Position numbers and translations under genes: made by a program. Positions 26,201 to 33,330 of a stretch of DNA of 64,000 bases are shown here, in pieces. The stretch covers positions 3,534,001 to 3,598,000 of the forward strand of contig JAXGXG010000001.1 of the NCBI GenBank assembly GCA_040772845.1, read 5' to 3'. Position 1 is the first letter of the stretch. Every line of letters begins with the position of its first letter. Source of the stretch: PWXP01 sp040772845. Lineage in GTDB: Bacteria; Planctomycetota; Planctomycetia; Pirellulales; Thermoguttaceae. The notes below the pieces were generated by a model. The model did no database searches. It had not been told where the DNA came from and was given only the letters and a program-made list of their open reading frames with translations.

Positions 26201-27659
26201 TGCGAGCCATGGCCGGGCTGGCGTTGAGAATGCGGCCGTTGCTCGTGGCTTGAAAAAGCCCTTCGATCGCATTGGCGAATATCTTCCTGTATTTGTCTTC
26301 GCTTGCCTTCAGCCCTTCTATGGTCAGCGCCAACCGATCGGTCATCGTGTTGAATGCCCGTGCCAGGGTGCCAAGCTCGTTGCTCGAACGGACCGGGATT
26401 CTCTGGGAAAGATCGCCATGGGTGATGGTCTCCACCGCTCGCGTCATCGCTCGGACTGGCTTGGTAATCGTCCACGCCATCAGGACACCCGCCAGGCCGA
26501 CCAACACCGTGAGCGCGAGGCCGGCCACTCCCATGATACTCGACATGCGGGTCCACCCGTTACCGAGTACGGTTCGATAGACCTGGAGTTCATCCTCGTA
26601 GGTGCTGACGCCGATGACCCAGTCCCACGGCTCGTAGTAAGCGATGCGGGCAACTTTCCAGCGATGAGCGGTCTCGCCCGGATTGTGCCAGAGATAGCGC
26701 ACGGTGGCCTGTTCGCCCGGCCCCAGCACCGTTGCCTTGTTGATCACGCTCCGGACCACATAGCGACCGTCACTGTCCCGAACGTCCCAAATGTTCTCCC
26801 CGTCGCGCTCACCTGCCTGGGAAAAGATGTAACGTCCGCGGTCATTGCCGTGGCCGCTCAGGACATAGACGTATCCCGTTTTTCCCACGGTGGTTCGCAA
26901 AACGGAATGGCGTATTCGTGCCTCGGCTACCTTCTGCGGAACGCCAACATACAGCATTCCAACCAGGCTGCCGGTGGCGTCGGTGATGGGCATGTACGCG
27001 GTAATGTACCACGCATCGACAACAAACGCGCGTCCATGGTACGTTTGCCCCTTCATGATGGCGGCGATAACCGGGTTGGGCATGTTGTCCGGGTTGACCG
27101 CCGGAATATACGTGCCGATTGCCCGGCGACCGTCCGTGTTGGTAACGGTCGTTGCCACGCGGAGCATGTCGCCGCGGTCGTTCATCCGCTGAAAAATCGT
27201 GGCAGTTCCCCCAACCATCTGGGTCACGTCATCGACCACGGGGCTCTCGACGTGCAGGTTCGAATTATTGCCCAGCCACCGTCCACCGAGCAGCAACTTG
27301 GGTAATTCGATCGCGAGTGATTTCTCCGTGAACTGGTTAACGGCGGTCCATGCCGTGCGTTCTCTTGAGAGCGTGACGTCGCCGGTATGGGCCAAGACGT
27401 TCCGAGCAACATTCAGATTGTATGCCACCTGTTCCTGAAACGCCCGGTCTTCCGCCTCAACCAGGTTGTAGATCGCTTGCGCGATATGCGCCAGATGTGT
27501 ATCGATCAAACCGTCTACTTCGCGCTGGGCCAGTTGGTGATACTGAACACTTTGCCATATTGCCAAGACCAGAAGAGCAATGGCAGTGGCCAAGACGCCG
27601 CTGACTCCCGTCAGCGCAATCTTGGTGTTCAGCCCCAGATTTCGCAACCAATGAAGCAT
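23211..27659 (-). CDS. multi-PAS sensor histidine kinase with Cache and PocR domains
   Basis: A ~1482-aa membrane sensor kinase. In order: TM1 (~15-37), a periplasmic Cache-type domain (~40-365), TM2 (~376-398), HAMP, a PAS domain, two almost identical PAS domains created by a 372-bp tandem duplication, a PocR-type sensory domain with Cys-rich NFCRLCNIIRQTEKGRRNCF, a coiled coil, another PAS, then the kinase core: H-box GIAHEINTPTQF, N-box ILNLIVNAAHAI, G1 DTGTGIS, F-box FTPFFTTK, and G2 GKGTGQGLAMAYN. No receiver domain or response regulator gene is adjacent. The last residues (KRGRESFAG) come from an inverted repeat of the RAYT unit. ATG 27659 has GGAAG upstream; ATG 27665 and TTG 27680 are alternatives. 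Confidence 0.9.
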   Translation of the reverse strand: MLHWLRNLGLNTKIALTGVSGVLATAIALLVLAIWQSVQYHQLAQREVDGLIDTHLAHIAQAIYNLVEAEDRAFQEQVAYNLNVARNVLAHTGDVTLSRERTAWTAVNQFTEKSLAIELPKLLLGGRWLGNNSNLHVESPVVDDVTQMVGGTATIFQRMNDRGDMLRVATTVTNTDGRRAIGTYIPAVNPDNMPNPVIAAIMKGQTYHGRAFVVDAWYITAYMPITDATGSLVGMLYVGVPQKVAEARIRHSVLRTTVGKTGYVYVLSGHGNDRGRYIFSQAGERDGENIWDVRDSDGRYVVRSVINKATVLGPGEQATVRYLWHNPGETAHRWKVARIAYYEPWDWVIGVSTYEDELQVYRTVLGNGWTRMSSIMGVAGLALTVLVGLAGVLMAWTITKPVRAMTRAVETITHGDLSQRIPVRSSNELGTLARAFNTMTDRLALTIEGLKASEDKYRKIFANAIEGLFQATSNGRILNASPAMARIMGYDSPEDLMTHGTDLRQHVHVQRDALDAFLAGAAESNQAVEQEVQWYRKDRELIWVSISTQAVRDSDGHLLFLQGFLVDITERKRAEDELQKVTKLQSVILDNSTAGIALVRNRVFEWVNPRMTELFGLSLEECQGRPTRIIYPDDEAYRKVASVYPILAGGQKASVELQLRRGKDSTFWCRLEGKAVDPAHPEEGVIWTAEDVTERKRSEEEIQRVTKLQSVILDNSTAGIALVRNRVFEWVNPRMTELFGLSLEECQGRPTRIIYPDDEAYRKVASVYPILAGGQKASVELQLRRGKDSTFWCRLEGKAVDPTHPEEGVIWAAEDITERKRTEEAIAKRIVALTQPLDATEGVSFDDLFELADIQRIQDQFADATGVASIITRPDGTPITSTSNFCRLCNIIRQTEKGRRNCFHSDAMLGRCSNTGPIVQPCLSGGLWDAGAAIHVGGKHVANWLIGQVRDSTQSEDTVLEYARAIGANETDLLEAFREVPAMSRSQFDQIAQLLYAIASQLSAMAYQNVQQARFIADRQRAEKELRQHRDHLEELIRERTAELLAKNAELAADIAQRKQVEQALLETSNYLNKLLDCANAPIMVWDPQLRITRFNCAFEELTGRSTNEVLGRDLAVLFPSEHLSECLDQVRRATAGERWKAVEIPIQHVAGTVRVLLCNSACLYESDGKTVTSIIAHGQDITERKRLEAESLQHQKLESVGQLAAGIAHEINTPTQFVGDNIHFLSDAFTDLLKLIESLDQLDSAARELDLKPELLDDIANARTEADFEFLREEIPKAIAHSLDGIRRVSKIVNAMKSFSHPDVAEKTITDLNRAIETTATVARNEWKYVAEMKLELDPTLPLVPCFPGEINQVILNLIVNAAHAIAEKHGSVPAETGTITISTEVDGDMVEIRVSDTGTGISDEHRERMFTPFFTTKAVGKGTGQGLAMAYNVIHGKHGGTISFESEVGVGTTFIIRLPIADAEASNRSGEKRGRESFAG
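23220..23239 (-). repeat. right inverted repeat flanking RAYT gene
   Basis: AAAAGACTCCCGTCCCCTTT is the exact complement of 22469-22488. It lies within the last codons of the histidine kinase gene. Confidence 0.85.
25194..25937 (-). repeat. 372-bp tandem duplication encoding two PAS domains
   Basis: Two consecutive 372-bp units (124 codons each) in the kinase gene differ at only a handful of positions; for example CTTCCGGATGGG occurs at 25241 and again at 25613. Both encode LDNSTAGIALVRNRVFEW through the TERKR linker. Confidence 0.95.
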
Positions 27660-28083
27660 ACGCATCTTCCGGATAAACAACGGGAGCCCCAGGCCAACAA
27701 GGTTGGATGCGTGGGGATGGGCGAGTCATGAATCTGGAATGGGCGACTACCCCCCGGTCGGATACGAGATCCTTGTGCATGCCGACGTGGAACTGAGTCA
27801 TTATTATTCCTACCTTATGCTGGCCGTGGTGGCCAATCATGCACGCGATGGTCACACCAGGAAGGCCATGTCCGTAACGAGTCCCCGATACAGACGTTAT
27901 GGTCGGTTACGGGCCCCCTCTGCGGTTTAACTAGCGATTACACCGGCGGGGGGGCATCACAAAACCGACGACGTGTTGGGCTTGAAGCATGCCCGATGCG
28001 GGTATCACTTGAATTCCATGAGGTCGGGCACGTCACTCGATCTCAAGGTCGGCCAGGGGGAAGGGGAACCTTGGGGTCAGGCC
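27660..28083. other. intergenic, no gene recognised
   Basis: A 75-codon frame (27703-27930) has no recognisable family or good start signal. Nothing else is seen before the RHS-like remnant. Confidence 0.35.
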
Positions 28084-28254
28084 GGTAGTAGGTATTAAGC
28101 TTGCAGAAACGGTCGATGCGCTGGGCAACGTCACCACAGCTACGTTCGACGCGGCGGGCAACCAGCTTTCTGCCGGCCTCTTTGCGTCCTGGCGGCTTCG
28201 CGGCTTTGCGTTGACGTCTGCTCCACCTGCAACTCGTGGCGGCCGCTACGCTTA
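28084..28254 (+). pseudogene. RHS/YD-repeat protein remnant
   Basis: In one plus-strand frame the translation around 28094-28176 reads IKLAETVDALGNVTTATFDA then AGNQLSAG. The xxxDALGNVTxxxFDAAGNxL pattern is the RHS/YD repeat. No start, no further repeats and no long frame exist on either side, so this is a short decayed fragment of a large RHS-type wall or toxin-delivery protein. Confidence 0.55.
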
Positions 28255-28268
28255 ACGGGCTCTTGCCC

Positions 28269-28367
28269 TTCTGGGTGCAGACTACGCGTCTGGGTTGAGG
28301 CTGGGCGCAACGCGGCGGACGGCACGACGGAGCGTGCCTGCTACTTTGATGCAGTCTGCACCCAGAA
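28269..28367. mobile_element. ~100-bp hairpin mini-element, copy 1
   Basis: 15-bp perfect inverted arms TTCTGGGTGCAGACT / AGTCTGCACCCAGAA enclose a core with GGACGGCACGACGGAGCGTG. The core and arms resemble 29963-30064 (GTGCAGAC, GGACGGCAC.ACGG.GTGCCT.CTAC). MITE-like, non-coding. Confidence 0.6.
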
Positions 28368-28514
28368 GCGGAAGAAACGCTTAACGCGAAGACGCAAAGA
28401 AGAGCGGAGATTGGGGCCGCGGTGGTTGGATGAAAAGCCACGGATGAAACACGGGCGGAACACGGATGGACGGGAGAGGTCACAGAGGCTCAGGCGATGG
28501 CAAATCGAAACGCC

Positions 28515-28599
28515 GGATCCACTTGCTGGCGCTGCGTGTTTGTATGGAGGATGCGGCAGCGCGTACAAGCTCGAAGCGCAAGCGAGTGGGTCCGTTAAG
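28515..28599. repeat. palindromic intergenic repeat, copy 2
   Basis: Close match to 21901-21997 (GGATCCACTTGCTGGCGCTG to GCAAGCGAGTGGGTCCGTTA). It is preceded and followed by unique sequence. Confidence 0.75.
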
Positions 28600-28779
28600 G
28601 TCGTAGCCGCGGATGAAACACGGGCGCGCAGGCGAGGGTGTTCTTGATCTATGTGCTTCGCGGGCTTCTGAGTTGACTCACGATTGACGCGAACACGAAG
28701 ACAAAGAAGAGAATGAACAGGAGGGAGCAGAGGGAACAGAGGGAAATAGAACGACGATTTCGAGCACGAGGACACAAGG

Positions 28780-29045
28780 TGTCGGAGATCGGAGTTGGGA
28801 GTTGGGAGATCGGGACGCGCGAACTGGGATGTTTGCATGCGGCTGTAGGCCAGAAAGCGGTAACAAGTTTCCGCACTCCATAGGCGGCTTCGCCTGCCGG
28901 TTGCGGGGTCGGAGAGAGGTGTTCGCGGAACGGTTCAGCGTAGAGGGAACGAGCAAGGTACGACGGGAGAAGGGGCACTGCCGAGACGGCAGTGGCACGG
29001 GAGAAAGCGGGAACAAGTTCCCGCACTCCATAGGCGGCTTCGCTG
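28780..29045. repeat. heptamer tract plus CACTCCATAGGCGGCTTCGC repeats
   Basis: A short GGAGATCGGAGTTGGGAG tract (28780-28822) is followed by the module AAAGCGGTAACAAGTTTCCG-CACTCCATAGGCGGCTTCGC at 28855-28893, repeated at 29010-29042. Same families as at 21.3-21.9 kb. Confidence 0.65.
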
Positions 29046-29090
29046 GGGGCGTACGACGCTGGCCGTTTGGGATGGGCCGAAAGTGGCCAA

Positions 29091-29300
29091 TCATGCGATC
29101 GACCGAAACGGTTCGCGGCCGGGCGGTAGGTGCAGCAGGGCGTTGGCCTCGTCATCGCCTGCAAATCGCTCGGTTTCTGGGTCCCAGGTCAGCTTTCGGC
29201 CCACCTGGCATGCGATGTATCCGAGCTGGCCGATACTGCTCGAACGATCGAATACCGTCCCTGCGGCCGTCCGAAGGAGACTACGTCGCGTGATCGACCG
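29091..29300 (-). pseudogene. Gfo/Idh/MocA oxidoreductase C-terminal remnant
   Basis: The minus-strand frame ends GQLGYIACQVGRKLTWDPET, then ERFAGDDEANALLHLPPGRE and PFRSIA. GRKLxWDPxxExFxGDxEAN is the characteristic C-terminal end of planctomycete exported MocA-type oxidoreductases. No Rossmann domain or signal peptide is present upstream, so only the last ~50 codons survive. Confidence 0.6.
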
Positions 29301-29373
29301 TATTTCCGACATAGTCCCATCTTCCGGGTGTCGATGGCGGAGAATAGGATTCTTTTCCGGCAGCGCGTCGCCG

Positions 29374-29798
29374 CTAGGGCGTCTTGGAATGAAGGTCGAA
29401 GTCGAACCGGTTGTCGCCCGACGCTGACACTGTGGCCAGCAAGGAACGGGCTTCCTGGAAATCGACCGGGACTGTCTCTTCGACCTGGCCGAACTGCGGG
29501 TCTTCAACCATGCGGCCCGTCTTGCGGAAGGCCTGGATGCGTACCTGGTATTCGCCCGGTTTCAGTCCCTTGTCGGCGCCGATCTCATACGCTCCCGCCT
29601 GGATCCCGGTACCGGCCGAATGGGTCAGAGTTCCCGCTTTGGGCTGGAAGCTGATCACGCCGTTGTCCAGCGGTTTGCCGTCCACGGTCACCATGCCCGA
29701 AACGCCCAATCGTCCGTCGCCTCCGCAACCGGCCCCGTCACGAGCACGAATACCAGGGTCGCAATCCGCGGAACTACTGCTGTTGTCGAGACTCGCAA
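29374..29798 (-). pseudogene. carboxypeptidase-regulatory-like lipoprotein, apparent frameshift
   Basis: The main frame encodes a compact beta-sandwich (VSGMVTVDGKPLDNGVISFQ ... GLKPGEYQVRIQAFRKTGRM), a very common small planctomycete envelope lipoprotein. The expected N-terminal signal (RVSTTAVVPRIATLVFVLVT) lies in another frame: it starts at TTG 29798 with GGAGG seven bases upstream and would join the mature frame at CGGDGR only if one base were added near 29735. This is either a single-base deletion making a pseudogene or a sequencing error. Confidence 0.6.
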
Positions 29799-29962
29799 CG
29801 TACTGCCTCCATATGGATGGCTGAAGAGCGGGGACATGCGAAGTCCCCTTGGGCCTAACAGAGAGTACCCTACTGGACCATTATAACCGGCCAAGAAGTG
29901 TCAGCAATTACAATTTCTGACGAATCGTTTACACTTTTCGCTCTTCCGTGACACGTCTCATT

Positions 29963-30064
29963 TGGCTCTTCCGTTTCTAGGTGCAGACTGCTTTGTCCGG
30001 TGGACGGCACAACGGCGTGTGCCTACTACATTGCAGCGGCCTGCACCTAGAAACGGAAGAGCCA
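29963..30064. mobile_element. ~100-bp hairpin mini-element, copy 2
   Basis: Perfect 24-bp inverted arms (29963-29986 and 30041-30064, beginning TGGCTCTTCCGTTTCTAGGT) enclose a 54-bp core. It lies immediately 3' of a PIN-domain remnant. Related to 28269-28367 and, more distantly, to 31369-31463. Confidence 0.7.
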
Positions 30065-30065
30065 C

Positions 30066-30215
30066 TTATTTCAATGGATTTCGCCATTTGATTGCCGGAA
30101 AACGCGCGAAGTCTGCGTCTGTGGAAATCAACTCGCAGCCGTGTTCTTTGGCCAATGCTGCAAGATGCGCGTCGGTCACAAGGTTGGCAACCGTCTGATC
30201 AAGCAGAATGATGTC
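30066..30215 (-). pseudogene. PIN-domain (VapC-like) toxin C-terminal remnant
   Basis: In one minus-strand frame, ending at TAA 30066-30068, the translation reads LLDQTVANLVTDAHLAALAK, then EHGCELISTDADFARFPAIK and WRNPLK. TDAHLAALAxEHG..STDxDFxRF..xWxNPL is the conserved end of VapC PIN domains, including the C-terminal acidic residues. There is no N-terminal half and no VapB antitoxin, so this is a decayed toxin gene between the hairpin element and the CPBP gene. Confidence 0.6.
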
Positions 30216-30230
30216 AATACATCACCAACG

Positions 30231-31172
30231 CTACAGAGCTACCCAAGCCAGCGCGAGACTGGCCGCATTCAGGCCGGCGTGCAGCACAATGCAGGGGACA
30301 ATGCGGTGCGTTCGTGCGTAGAGGAACCCCAAACCAAGGGCAAAGAGGAACAAGGGAATCGGATCGGGAGCAATCGTTTTCGGCAAGATGGCATGACAGA
30401 CGGCTTGTACTACGTAGATCGGCCCGAGCAGGCCCATAAGCCACACCATGCCCAACCGCACATCGCCGGCGAGATTCGGGAGCACTACCCCAAAATCCGC
30501 CGCCGTTGCTTCTACCCGCAATCGCAAAAAGACAAGCGCAAATCCCAGAGATAGCACACTTGCAGCCGTATTGGCCAACATCAGTGCAATCAAGTATTCG
30601 CTGTGATGTTGTGGACCGGCCCCGTGAAAATGGGCGCCAGCAAACAGGAAGGAGCTTGCAAAAATGGGGCCCCAAGCCCCCGGCAGCATCGGTCGCAGTC
30701 TCGGCACAAAAACGGCCCAACGCTCCATGCATGCTTCCAGCCACCCTTGCAGCAGGACCCGAAACAGGAACTCCTCAACGACCGGCGCAACAATCACAAC
30801 CGCGAACAAGGCCAGCGCCAGAACCCATGGGTCACCCGTTGCTACCGTCCGGAGTACGGTGTGGCTGGTATCGGGATCCGCACCCGCCTGCTCGGGAAGC
30901 GGTTCGACCAGCTCCGGCTCCAGCAGGTTGTGCACAGAGGACACGGCCAACGTGGTAAACACCAGGTGGGCGGCCACCACGACCATCACCTCCAGCCCAT
31001 GCCAAGGCACGCGTCTGCGCCGCTCCCTCTGCAGTACCGGTTTCCCCACCAGATATCGTCCTAGCATTACCCGCCAGAACACCAAGGACGCCAAGAGCAC
31101 CAAGAGCAACACGGCAGTCGCTATCGTCACCGCGTTCAATTCCACAATCTGGGCAAGAAGCGATAGCAACAT
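30231..31172 (-). CDS. CPBP-family intramembrane metalloprotease
   Basis: A 313-aa polytopic protein with about seven membrane segments. The EExxxR motif is in VVEEFLFRVLLQGWLEACME, the second is FAGAHFHGAG, and the third region is RIVPCIVLHAGLNAASLA (HxxxN). It has an N-terminal extension relative to the 199-aa paralogue at 17.4 kb. ATG 31172 was chosen; GTG 31178 is equally possible. Role unknown; it may process prenylated or membrane substrates, as family members do. Confidence 0.8.
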   Translation of the reverse strand: MLLSLLAQIVELNAVTIATAVLLLVLLASLVFWRVMLGRYLVGKPVLQRERRRRVPWHGLEVMVVVAAHLVFTTLAVSSVHNLLEPELVEPLPEQAGADPDTSHTVLRTVATGDPWVLALALFAVVIVAPVVEEFLFRVLLQGWLEACMERWAVFVPRLRPMLPGAWGPIFASSFLFAGAHFHGAGPQHHSEYLIALMLANTAASVLSLGFALVFLRLRVEATAADFGVVLPNLAGDVRLGMVWLMGLLGPIYVVQAVCHAILPKTIAPDPIPLFLFALGLGFLYARTHRIVPCIVLHAGLNAASLALAWVAL

Positions 31173-31368
31173 GGACACTCACTCAGTAACAGGTCAGGAA
31201 GAGACGAACGAAAGTCTCTCCCGAAAGGGGGACAGCAACCCTCGACTTCGCCCTTGCTTTCAATACAAAGCTCAAACGTGCGGAAGTCACCCCCCGCTTT
31301 CGGACAGACTCGTATTGTACGCGCTGTACCGTGCACGAGCCACCGGTTGCCGGCAACTTCGATGAGAG

Positions 31369-31463
31369 GGCTCTTCCGTTCCCAGCAACGAACGCAACTC
31401 TTTGTTCGTGCCGGCTTTGGCCGGAAAGACGCACTCGCGATGCCCCCAGAAACGGAAGATCGC
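31369..31463. repeat. possible third hairpin mini-element
   Basis: GCTCTTCCGTT at the left and AACGGAAGATC at the right form short arms like those of the 29963 element. The core (TGCCGGCTTTGGCCGGAAAG) differs. The rest of the 31173-31855 gap holds no gene that I accept. Confidence 0.35.
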
Positions 31464-31783
31464 TTGTGCTGCGGCGAATCTCGAAGTTCGATTCAATCCC
31501 ACGATTCAAAAGAGGTATTTTAGAGAAAACGGGTATTTTATCGAATGCTGATACTTGGACTTCGGCAGAAGCCTGGACACGCGACACCCCTCGGAAGCCG
31601 TGTACAGTTCCGTGTCCGGAGGGTTCAGGGAGTGCAACAGCGGACTTGCATTTCACGGAAAGGCCAAGGCGTCGAAAGGTGGGACTCCCGCTCGGGCGAC
31701 CTGCCGCCAGAATCGGAGAAGCCAAGCTCCAATAAAGCCTCTTCCAATACGGTTGTGGCCTCCCTGTGAGCGTCGAAAGAAGG

Positions 31784-31789
31784 TATAAT
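31784..31789 (+). promoter_or_regulatory. TATAAT -10-like box upstream of dnaA
   Basis: A perfect TATAAT lies 67 bases before the dnaA ATG, in GAAGGTATAATCGG. No good -35 is present at 16-18 bp spacing. Its position argues against translation starting at the upstream GTG (31766). Confidence 0.4.
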
Positions 31790-31855
31790 CGGCCCTTTGA
31801 CAACGAGTGTTTCCAGCAACCCGTAGCAGGCAGTCCGCCGTCGGATACGTTCGTC

Positions 31856-32962
31856 ATGATTGACGAGATTGCGAGAATACCGCTTTCCGGCAGGAATGAT
31901 TACCTCCAAGGTAGTCAGGAAGAGGGCTTGAAGCGTCTCGCAGCCGATTGTTTCTATACCGGGAGTGAGAACCCCCTGGTGGAGGTTGCCGTACAGAGTG
32001 TGCTGAACAATCGCGCGACACGGTTCAACCCCTTGATGTTTTGTGGCCCGCCCGGTACCGGGAAATCGCATCTCGCATGCGGCCTTGCCGACCAGTGCCG
32101 GCGTTCGCATCGAAGCCGGGTCATTTGCGTATCGGCGAAAGAGTTCGCGCATGAGCTGGCGGATGCCTTCGAAGTGAATGCCGTGGTCGAGTTCCGCGTG
32201 AAGTATCGCGAGTGCTCGCTATTGGTACTGGAAGACATTGAAAAGCTTGCCGGACGTTCGGCATCGCAGGTTGAGTTGATCCACATGTTGGATTCGCTAT
32301 TGGAACGAGGCAGCCAGGTCATTCTTACAGCATCCGAACCACCGACACGACTGGAACAGATCTATCCGACCTTGGCAAGCCGGTTGGGGGCGGGCCTGGT
32401 CGTTGTCCTGGTTCCGCCCGGGGTGCCAGTCCGGTCCGCCCTGTTGCGTCATTGGGCCGGCCGGCGTCACATCAATTTGGCCGAGCCGGTCGCCCAGATC
32501 TTGGCCGAAGGAATCCAGGGGACTGCGCCTGAACTGATGGCGGCGTTTGAAGAATTGGAGCAGACGGCGCTGCTCGATGGCCGGATGATCGATGCCGATT
32601 CGGCCCGTTCGTATCTTCGGCGTCGCAGCGCGGAGCACGAGCCGCCCTTGTCGGCCATTGCCGTACGCACGGCGCGGTATTTCTCGCTACGGCTCGGCGA
32701 CCTGCGAGGTCCGTCCCGGCGCCGGACGGTCGTCACGGCCCGCGACGTGGCCATGTATCTCGCGCGTTCGCTGACGCGCAACAGCCTTGAACAGATCGGG
32801 CATTACTTCGGTGGTCGCGACCATACCACCGTTCTTCATGGCTGCCGCAAGACCGGAAACCTGGTGAAGACCGATCCGGCGGTCCGGCAAGCCATCGAAC
32901 GCCTTGCCGGCAAATGGAAGGGCGCCCACGCATCGACCGAACGACGGCAAACCGTAGGATAG
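31856..32962 (+). CDS. dnaA: chromosomal replication initiator DnaA
   Basis: A 368-aa AAA+ initiator that binds DnaA boxes and opens oriC. Walker A is GPPGTGKSH and Walker B is LLVLEDIEKL. The C-terminal domain IV shows the helix-turn-helix and signature: TVVTARDVAMYLARSLTRNS then LEQIGHYFGGRDHTTVLHGCRK. The protein is shorter than the usual ~450 aa because the helicase-interacting domain I is missing, and its Walker motifs differ from the usual GGVGLGKTH and IDDIQF. Start ATG (MIDEIARIPL) was chosen because a -10 box precedes it. It is followed by a candidate oriC and dnaN. Confidence 0.93.
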   Translation: MIDEIARIPLSGRNDYLQGSQEEGLKRLAADCFYTGSENPLVEVAVQSVLNNRATRFNPLMFCGPPGTGKSHLACGLADQCRRSHRSRVICVSAKEFAHELADAFEVNAVVEFRVKYRECSLLVLEDIEKLAGRSASQVELIHMLDSLLERGSQVILTASEPPTRLEQIYPTLASRLGAGLVVVLVPPGVPVRSALLRHWAGRRHINLAEPVAQILAEGIQGTAPELMAAFEELEQTALLDGRMIDADSARSYLRRRSAEHEPPLSAIAVRTARYFSLRLGDLRGPSRRRTVVTARDVAMYLARSLTRNSLEQIGHYFGGRDHTTVLHGCRKTGNLVKTDPAVRQAIERLAGKWKGAHASTERRQTVG

Positions 32963-33330
32963 TACCGTGCAGACGAACCCTTCCATTGTGGATAACCTGT
33001 CGGTCGGATGTCGGCGCATTGTCGGCATTCGGCAGGTTATCGACAGCTTGCCGGGCGGCGGCGGCAGATCGGTCTGCGGTGAACACCGGATCGACAAACC
33101 ATCGTCAGTCAACTGTCGAGTTTTCCACGGACGAAAGCACCACCCATCGACGCGTAAATGGTTGCCAGTTCTGAAGTTACATTCAAACGGTACTGCCGCC
33201 GATCGCTTCGGCGTTTTGCACTACTATTACTACTGTAAATTTCTACTAAAGAAGGTATCAACACCCACGCCGTAAGCCGAACAGAAGGGTACGTTGCCCA
33301 CTGAACGGTTTGCCAAGGAGAGCCCAGGTG
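32963..33330. other. oriC: candidate replication origin (oriC) between dnaA and dnaN
   Basis: A 368-bp non-coding gap. It holds a perfect DnaA box (TTATCCACA on the minus strand, 32987-32995), a one-mismatch box TTATCGACA at 33037-33045, and a weaker TTTTCCACG at 33121-33129. An AT-rich stretch (ACTACTATTACTACTGTAAA) near 33220-33260 could be the unwinding element. Location beside dnaA and dnaN supports the call; only one perfect box is seen. Confidence 0.6.

Noticed and set aside
27703..27930. 75-codon plus-strand frame upstream of the kinase
   Set aside because: No RBS, no family similarity, and located in the kinase promoter region.
31183..31857. 224-codon minus-strand frame upstream of dnaA
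   Set aside because: Composition is not protein-like, it runs through a hairpin repeat and the dnaA promoter region, and no family is recognisable.
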